From JASGDB01 sp049841315 (GTDB lineage Bacteria; Bacteroidota; Bacteroidia; Flavobacteriales; Weeksellaceae), in NCBI GenBank assembly GCA_049841315.1, contig JASGDB010000080.1:1-25887 (forward strand): a stretch of 25,887 bases of DNA, given 5' to 3'. Positions 22,021 to 25,887 of the stretch are shown here, one piece after another. The position numbers were made by a program, and so were the translations under genes. Numbering within the stretch: position 1 is the first letter of the stretch; each line of letters opens with the position of its first letter. Under the pieces are notes generated by a model. The model did no database searches, was not told where the DNA came from, and was given only the letters and a program-made list of their open reading frames with translations.

Positions 22021-22062
22021 AACCCGTACCACGCATCTCGCAACTCGAACCACTTGACTCTT
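22021..22062. repeat. 7-bp-period tract downstream of mscL
   Basis: Divides into AACCCGT, ACCACGC, ATCTCGC, AACTCGA, ACCACTT, GACTCTT. The units are more degenerate than elsewhere but the A-x-C rhythm holds. It lies between the rny terminator and the 3' end of mscL. The bases before it (about 21928-21962) contain an imperfect inverted repeat, AGAGC...GCTCT. Confidence 0.5.
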
Positions 22063-22103
22063 TTTGACGTCGTCGAATCTTCGATTTTCTTTTTACCTGG
22101 CTC

Positions 22104-22475
22104 TTATTTTTTCTTCAGCTCATCACGGATTTCCATTAACAGCTGGTCTGTAGAGGACGGTTCTGCCGGAGTTTCTTCTGCCGGTTTGCTTACTTTATTT
22201 GCCATTTTAATCAGCCAGAAAAGCACAAAGGCAATAGACAGAAAACTAATCACTGCAGATAAGAAATTTCCGTACAAAACTCCGTTCCAGTGCAGTTTTT
22301 CAATTTTTTCAGCTCCCGCAGCTTTCAAAGCAGGGTTGAGCAACAATGGCGTAATGACATCTTCCACGAGTGAAGAAACAATTTTTCCGAACGCAGCTCC
22401 GATGATGACCCCCACTGCCAAATCCATCACATTTCCTTTGAATGCGAATTCCTTAAATTCTTTTATAAATCCCAT
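22104..22475 (-). CDS. mscL: large-conductance mechanosensitive channel MscL
   Basis: Homopentameric inner-membrane channel that opens under membrane tension and releases solutes after osmotic downshock. The 123-residue protein shows the diagnostic N-terminus FIKEFKEFAFKGNVMDLAVG (3-22), the pore helix AVGVIIGAAFGKIVSSLVEDVITPL (20-44), a periplasmic loop (about 46-70), a second helix (FLSAVISFLSIAFVLFWLI, 71-89) and a charged cytoplasmic tail ending in ELKKK. Length is within the family norm. It is divergent from ogt and has its own promoter. Confidence 0.95.
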   Translation of the reverse strand: MGFIKEFKEFAFKGNVMDLAVGVIIGAAFGKIVSSLVEDVITPLLLNPALKAAGAEKIEKLHWNGVLYGNFLSAVISFLSIAFVLFWLIKMANKVSKPAEETPAEPSSTDQLLMEIRDELKKK

Positions 22476-22503
22476 AATCGTTTATTTTTATAAGTTTATA
22501 TAA

Positions 22504-22535
22504 CAAAAGTAGGGCATTTTTTGCAAACAGGACAA
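22504..22535 (-). promoter_or_regulatory. complete -33/-7 promoter of mscL
   Basis: On the minus strand TTG (22535-22533), 21 bases, then TACTTTTG (22511-22504), an exact -7 box. Leader of about 25 bases to the ATG at 22475. Confidence 0.6.
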
Positions 22536-22567
22536 TGAATGGAAAAAAATATGCGGATATATTTTAC

Positions 22568-22575
22568 TAATTTTG
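22568..22575 (+). promoter_or_regulatory. -7 promoter box of ogt
   Basis: TAATTTTG, an exact consensus match, 53 bases before the ogt ATG. It is back to back with the mscL promoter; no TTG is seen at the -33 distance. Confidence 0.5.
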
Positions 22576-22592
22576 TATAAAATCATTGGGAG

Positions 22593-22627
22593 CTTTAAAC
22601 CTTAAAAATTAGGCTTTGCTCAAAAAT
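22593..22627 (+). repeat. short 7-bp-period tract in the ogt leader
   Basis: CTTTAAA, CCTTAAA, AATTAGG, CTTTGCT, CAAAAAT up to the base before the final T of the leader. The first two units are the same type as those before radC. Weaker than the other tracts. Confidence 0.5.
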
Positions 22628-22628
22628 T

Positions 22629-23141
22629 ATGAAAACAATCCTAATCAAAAATATCGAAACTCCGCTCGGTGCGATGACTGCAGGAGCGGATGAAAAGGGC
22701 ATCTGCCTTTTGGAATATTCAGACAGAAAATCGCTTTCCGCTGAGTTGGAAGAAATTTCAAAATATTATAACGCTGAGGTTGTTCAGGGTGAAAGCCCGT
22801 ATTTCAAAACGTTGGAAAAAGAACTTTCGGAATATTTTTCGGGGAAAAGAGAGGAATTTACCGTTCCGCTGTCTCCGGTTGGGACGGATTTTCAGAAAAA
22901 AGTTTGGGAAATCCTCTTGACGATTCCGTACGGTATCACGAAAAGCTATCAGGAACAATCCAATATTTTCGGAAACCCCAAAGCGGTTCGGGCAGTTGCG
23001 GCTGCAAATGGATTGAATAAAATTTCCATTCTCATTCCTTGCCACCGCGTTATCGGAAGCAACGGGAAACTGACCGGTTACGGTGGAGGAATCTGGCGGA
23101 AGCAACAGCTTTTAGAACTGGAAAAAGCAATTTTATTCTAA
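22629..23141 (+). CDS. ogt: methylated-DNA--protein-cysteine S-methyltransferase
   Basis: Repairs O6-alkylguanine by transferring the alkyl group to its own cysteine in a single-turnover reaction. The 170-residue protein has the active-site motif IPCHRV with Cys138 (136-141), the helix-turn-helix segment (about 106-130, AVRAVAAANGLN, with the Arg finger Arg121) and a GYGGGIWRKQQLLELE end. The N-terminal domain is the short form of the Ogt/AGT family without an Ada AraC domain. The single-domain length suggests Ogt rather than Ada. It has its own promoter, divergent from mscL. Confidence 0.93.
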   Translation: MKTILIKNIETPLGAMTAGADEKGICLLEYSDRKSLSAELEEISKYYNAEVVQGESPYFKTLEKELSEYFSGKREEFTVPLSPVGTDFQKKVWEILLTIPYGITKSYQEQSNIFGNPKAVRAVAAANGLNKISILIPCHRVIGSNGKLTGYGGGIWRKQQLLELEKAILF

Positions 23142-23172
23142 AAAAAACTGTTTGTTTTTATTTTAGAGTATC

Positions 23173-23320
23173 GAATTAGGCGTTTAAGCATTATTGAAAA
23201 CCCAATTTGCTCGAACTAATCGTAAATTAGGCTAAAGCCTTTTTGCTGTTGCCTCTTTTATAAATGGGCTAAAGCCCATTCCTATTGATGTTTTACAAAT
23301 AGCAATTATATGCCTAATTC
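23173..23320. repeat. palindrome-rich element with terminal inverted repeats
   Basis: GAATTAGGC at 23173-23181 and GCCTAATTC at 23312-23320 bound about 148 bases. Inside lie AGGCTAAAGCCT (23229-23240) and AATGGGCTAAAGCCCATT (23263-23280), both perfect palindromes around GGCTAAAGCC. It fills the space between the convergent ogt and usp genes. No reading frame is present. The palindromes may also act as terminators for both genes. Confidence 0.65.
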
Positions 23321-23342
23321 AATTAGAGTAAATAATTTTCCG

Positions 23343-23783
23343 CTATTTCTCGCGAACCGGAATCACCAGAACCGGAATGGAAGAACGGCGTGTGATCTCC
23401 TTGGTGAGGCTTCCTACAAATACATCATAAATTCCGCTTCTTCCGTGCGAACCGATTACGATATATCCGGCTTTTTTCGTTTCGGCATATTCGAGGATGA
23501 TGTCTCCGGCAATGCCTTGCCTGAGCAGATGTTCGCAGTCTATACCGTGTGCGATGATTCTTTGTCCGATGTTGTTAAGCTGAATCAGCTCCTGTTTGAT
23601 TTCATTTTGTTCCACTTCGGGGAAATACTGAAATCCCAGGTCTCCGATGGCAAAACCGATGTCTGCCGGCGCAACATGTATCAGGCAAATTTTTCCGTTG
23701 ATTTCTTTGGCAAAATTAATGGAAGCGTCAATTAATGCATCTGTAGTTTCTCCAAAATCTACAGGAACAATGATATTGGTCAT
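23343..23783 (-). CDS. universal stress protein (UspA family)
   Basis: 146 residues, a single Usp domain. It starts TNIIVPVDF with Asp9 and ends with the ATP-binding loop G-x2-G-x9-G-S (Gly111, Gly114, Gly124, Ser125 in GSHGRSGIYDVFVGSLTKEI), so it probably belongs to the nucleotide-binding branch. IHVAP (35-39) marks the third strand. Expected role: cytosolic stress or growth-arrest protein, fine function unknown. It stands alone between the FAH gene upstream and the palindrome-rich spacer downstream. A TACCTTTA box near 23813 on the minus strand is a 7/8 match to the -7 consensus. Confidence 0.93.
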   Translation of the reverse strand: MTNIIVPVDFGETTDALIDASINFAKEINGKICLIHVAPADIGFAIGDLGFQYFPEVEQNEIKQELIQLNNIGQRIIAHGIDCEHLLRQGIAGDIILEYAETKKAGYIVIGSHGRSGIYDVFVGSLTKEITRRSSIPVLVIPVREK

Positions 23784-23876
23784 GGCTTTGGCGTTTTAAA
23801 ATTATCTTCCCATAAAGGTAGCCAAAACGGATGAGTTATCCTATTTTTTTAAAAATTTTAATGAATTTTTAACGCT

Positions 23877-24482
23877 TTATAAAACCCTGATGTCCAGAAG
23901 TTTTTCATCTTCCAGAAAACCTTCCAGAATATCGTTCTCGTCCACTTTTCCGACACCTTCGGGAGTTCCTGTGAACACCAAATCGCCTGTACGAAGCGTA
24001 AAATACTGTGAAGCAAAGGCGATGATATCATCAAAACCGAAAATCATATCCGAAGAATTTCCGTTCTGAACTTTTTCTTTGTTTTTAAGCAGAGAAAATC
24101 CGATACTTTCTGAATTGAAATTTTCTTTCGGAAAAAAATCACTCACCACAGCCGAGCCGTCAAATCCTTTGGCGAGTTCCCAAGGAAGTCCTTTGGATTT
24201 GAGCCTGCTTTGCAAATCCCGGGCGGTAAAATCGATTCCGATTCCGATTTGTTCATAGTGTTTGTGCGCATTTTCTTTCCGGATATATTTTCCGCCCTTG
24301 GAGATTTTAAGCACTATTTCCAGCTCATAATGAATGTCATTGGAAAATTCCGGAAGATAAAAATCGTTTCCTTTCAATATTGCGGTATCGGGTTTGATGA
24401 AAATAACGGGTTCTTCGGGAATTTCATTTCCTAATTCCAGAGCATGTTTTCCGTAGTTTCTTCCTATGCAGACGATTTTCAT
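23877..24482 (-). CDS. fumarylacetoacetate hydrolase family protein
   Basis: 201 residues, the short single-domain form typical of YcgM-like acylpyruvate hydrolases or oxaloacetate tautomerase/decarboxylase-like proteins. Metal ligands are HYELEIV (Glu53 and Glu55) and GIDFTARDLQ (Asp84); GRNYGKHALELGN near the N-terminus and FTGTPEGVGKV near the C-terminus (about 170-180) are family landmarks. It starts 19 bases after the stop of the class III aminotransferase on the same strand, so the two form an operon. Substrate is unknown: the short FAH family covers several beta-keto acid reactions. Confidence 0.85.
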   Translation of the reverse strand: MKIVCIGRNYGKHALELGNEIPEEPVIFIKPDTAILKGNDFYLPEFSNDIHYELEIVLKISKGGKYIRKENAHKHYEQIGIGIDFTARDLQSRLKSKGLPWELAKGFDGSAVVSDFFPKENFNSESIGFSLLKNKEKVQNGNSSDMIFGFDDIIAFASQYFTLRTGDLVFTGTPEGVGKVDENDILEGFLEDEKLLDIRVL

Positions 24483-24501
24483 ATTGTAATATTTTTATAA
24501 T

Positions 24502-25677
24502 TTATTCCTCGTTCAAAACTTCGAGGATGATATTGCAGCCTTCTCGGATTTCGTCGTCGGAAATCGTTAAAGGCGGAGAAATCCTGAGATATTCATTGCG
24601 GTACAGCTGCCAGAATACGATAAGTCCTTTTTCCATGCAGCGTGCGGCGACATCCAGCGTATATTCCGGTGAGCCTAAATTTACGGCGAGCATCAAGCCT
24701 TTTCCGTTGATGTTTTTGATTTTCGGGTGAACGAGCAATTCTCGGAACAGCTTTTCTTTTCTGTCGGTTTCGTTCATCAGTCCTCTGTCCAAAACTTCTT
24801 TTAATGTGGCATAAGATGAGGCGGCAATCAGAGGATTTCCCCCGAAAGTCGTGATGTGTCCCAATTTCGGCGAATGAGAAAGCGTTTCCATAATCTTCCG
24901 TGAACTCATAAATGCACCTACGGGAACACCGCCGCCCATACCTTTTCCCATAACGAGAATATCGGGAACGATGCCGAAATGCTCGAAAGCAAACAGTTTT
25001 CCGGTTCTTCCGAATCCGGGCTGGATTTCATCGAGAATCAGCAATGCGCCGACTTCTTCGCAGCGTTTTTTAAGGTTTTTAAAATATTCTTTGTCCGGCA
25101 TCAGGAATCCGGCAGCTCCCTGAATGGTTTCTGCAATCACACAGGCTGTTTTTTCCGTGATTTTATGAAATTCGTTTTCGTTGTTAAATTCAATGAAATC
25201 CACCATTGGAAGCAGCGGACGAAATTCTCTTTTATGCTTTTCGTTTCCGGAAACCGACAATGCACCGTGCGTATTTCCGTGATAGGAATTGTTCATCGAA
25301 ATGATTTCTTCCCGCCCCGTATATCTTTTGGCAAGTTTCAAAGCTCCGTCAATGGCTTCCGCTCCGGAATTGACGAGATAGGTTACTTCCAAAGGTTCGG
25401 GAGTTGCTTCTGCAAGGAGCTTGCAGAGTTCCACCGGTTTTTCCTGAGCGTATTCTCCGTACACCATAACGTGAAGATACTTGCCTGCCTGTTCTTTAAT
25501 CGCATTAATCACTTTCGGATGAGAATGTCCCAATGTATTGGCGGAAACTCCGGCAACGAAATCAAGATATTTTTTTCCGTTTTTTCCGTAGATGTAGCTT
25601 CCTTCGGCTTTTTCCACTTCAAATCCTGATGCGAACTGCGTGGTTTGAGCCTGATATTGATAGAAATCGGTTTTCAT
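24502..25677 (-). CDS. PLP-dependent class III aminotransferase
   Basis: 391 residues. Transfers an amino group between an omega-amino acid (or ornithine-like compound) and a 2-oxo acid. Class III landmarks: VNSGAEAIDGALKLAKRYTGR (102-122) for cofactor phosphate binding, NSYHGNTHG (130-138), LILDEIQPGFGRTG (213-226, Asp216 contacting the pyridine nitrogen) and the Schiff-base Lys245 in VMGKGMGGGVPVGAF. Length fits the acetylornithine/ornithine/4-aminobutyrate type group, but the substrate cannot be told from motifs, and no arginine-biosynthesis genes are next to it. It is the first gene of a likely two-gene operon with the FAH protein and has its own -7 box. Confidence 0.92.
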   Translation of the reverse strand: MKTDFYQYQAQTTQFASGFEVEKAEGSYIYGKNGKKYLDFVAGVSANTLGHSHPKVINAIKEQAGKYLHVMVYGEYAQEKPVELCKLLAEATPEPLEVTYLVNSGAEAIDGALKLAKRYTGREEIISMNNSYHGNTHGALSVSGNEKHKREFRPLLPMVDFIEFNNENEFHKITEKTACVIAETIQGAAGFLMPDKEYFKNLKKRCEEVGALLILDEIQPGFGRTGKLFAFEHFGIVPDILVMGKGMGGGVPVGAFMSSRKIMETLSHSPKLGHITTFGGNPLIAASSYATLKEVLDRGLMNETDRKEKLFRELLVHPKIKNINGKGLMLAVNLGSPEYTLDVAARCMEKGLIVFWQLYRNEYLRISPPLTISDDEIREGCNIILEVLNEE

Positions 25678-25710
25678 TCAGAATTAGGTGTATTGATGAA
25701 TAATTTTCCG

Positions 25711-25718
25711 CAAATTTA
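25711..25718 (-). promoter_or_regulatory. -7 promoter box of the aminotransferase operon
   Basis: Minus-strand TAAATTTG, an exact consensus match, 33 bases before the ATG at 25677 and just downstream of a hairpin terminator of the preceding gene. Confidence 0.55.
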
Positions 25719-25729
25719 CATAAAGATAA

Positions 25730-25753
25730 GGGCATCCGAAAAACCGGACACCC
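25730..25753. terminator. hairpin terminator of the PID-CTERM gene
   Basis: Plus-strand GGGCATCCG (25730-25738) pairs with CGGACACCC (25745-25753) in one unbroken 9-bp stem on the minus-strand RNA, where two pairs are G-U. T-rich sequence follows on both strands. It separates the window-edge gene from the aminotransferase promoter. Confidence 0.75.
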
Positions 25754-25763
25754 TTTTTTATTA

Positions 25764-25887
25764 TTATACCGTTTGTTTTTGCCTCTTTCGCACAGTGTAG
25801 AGGATTCCTCCGATGGCTGCCAAAGCCAAAAGCGGGAGGTAGTCGTCTATCGGCACGGGGTCGCCGGGACCAATCGGGTCTGTTTCC
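25764..25887 (-). CDS. C-terminal end of a PID-CTERM sorted protein (cut by window edge)
   Basis: Forty codons plus a TAA (followed in frame by a second TAA) run off the right edge on the minus strand. The visible protein reads GPGDPVPIDDYLP, then a hydrophobic helix LLALAAIGGILYTV, then RKRQKQTV. This is the tripartite C-terminal signal of PID-CTERM proteins: a short PID motif, a membrane helix and a basic tail. Known Bacteroidota examples are small exported proteins with a signal peptide; that part lies outside the window. Such tails are thought to direct sorting or processing at the cell envelope. Found by reading the minus strand by hand. Confidence 0.8.
   Translation of the reverse strand, partial: ETDPIGPGDPVPIDDYLPLLALAAIGGILYTVRKRQKQTV

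Noticed and set aside
23310..23735. Plus-strand reading frame opposite the universal stress protein
   Set aside because: It is a shadow of a clear Usp gene with an intact ATP-binding loop on the other strand.

Overview
The window comes from a low-GC member of the Bacteroidota, most likely class Flavobacteriia and the Chryseobacterium/Elizabethkingia side of the group (Weeksellaceae). This is inferred from gene content and style: a type IX secretion sorting-tail remnant, a PID-CTERM protein end, a membrane pyrophosphatase carrying an OmpA domain, a zapA-6S RNA-rny block, and many exact copies of the Bacteroidota -7 promoter box TAnnTTTG shortly before starts, with little Shine-Dalgarno signal. 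I could not run any search, so family names rest on motifs read by eye.

Layout. 160-1480: LolD-type ABC ATPase and a YkuD-like L,D-transpeptidase. 1522-5200: radC, then a FemAB/GNAT-like protein, a NodB-fold polysaccharide deacetylase and a two-part GNAT protein, tightly packed with two 4-bp start/stop overlaps. 5294-9346: a small membrane-anchored protein, soluble pyrophosphatase and membrane pyrophosphatase, so that two unrelated PPi-consuming enzymes sit side by side. 9400-9642: orphan T9SS tail. 9719-11056: dihydroorotase. 11057-12340: a DUF4143-type ATPase gene bracketed by copies of one short repeat. 12367-13086: small XRE regulator and a PEGA lipoprotein. 13087-13759: gene-free cluster of palindromes. 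13760-17261: alaS, carrying an in-frame palindromic element, and a lipoprotein. 17405-19063 (minus): short glycogen-phosphorylase-like protein. 19387-21842: coiled-coil protein, ZapA, 6S RNA and RNase Y. 22104-23141: divergent mscL and ogt. 23343-25887 (minus): universal stress protein, FAH-family hydrolase, class III aminotransferase and the end of a PID-CTERM protein.

The genes are mostly housekeeping. They cover envelope maintenance (LolD, L,D-transpeptidase, deacetylase, MscL), phosphate and pyrimidine metabolism (Ppa, HppA, PyrC), translation (AlaRS), division and RNA turnover (ZapA, 6S, RNase Y), and repair (RadC, Ogt).

The unusual part is between and inside the genes. At least seven intergenic spots hold degenerate tandem tracts with different unit sequences but the same 7-bp period; one supplies the TTG start of radC. 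Several families of short palindromes with small loops fill the alaS upstream region and other spacers, and one has been absorbed in frame into AlaRS. The DUF4143 ATPase gene looks like a repeat-bounded unit. These repeat systems are the best candidates for something undescribed.
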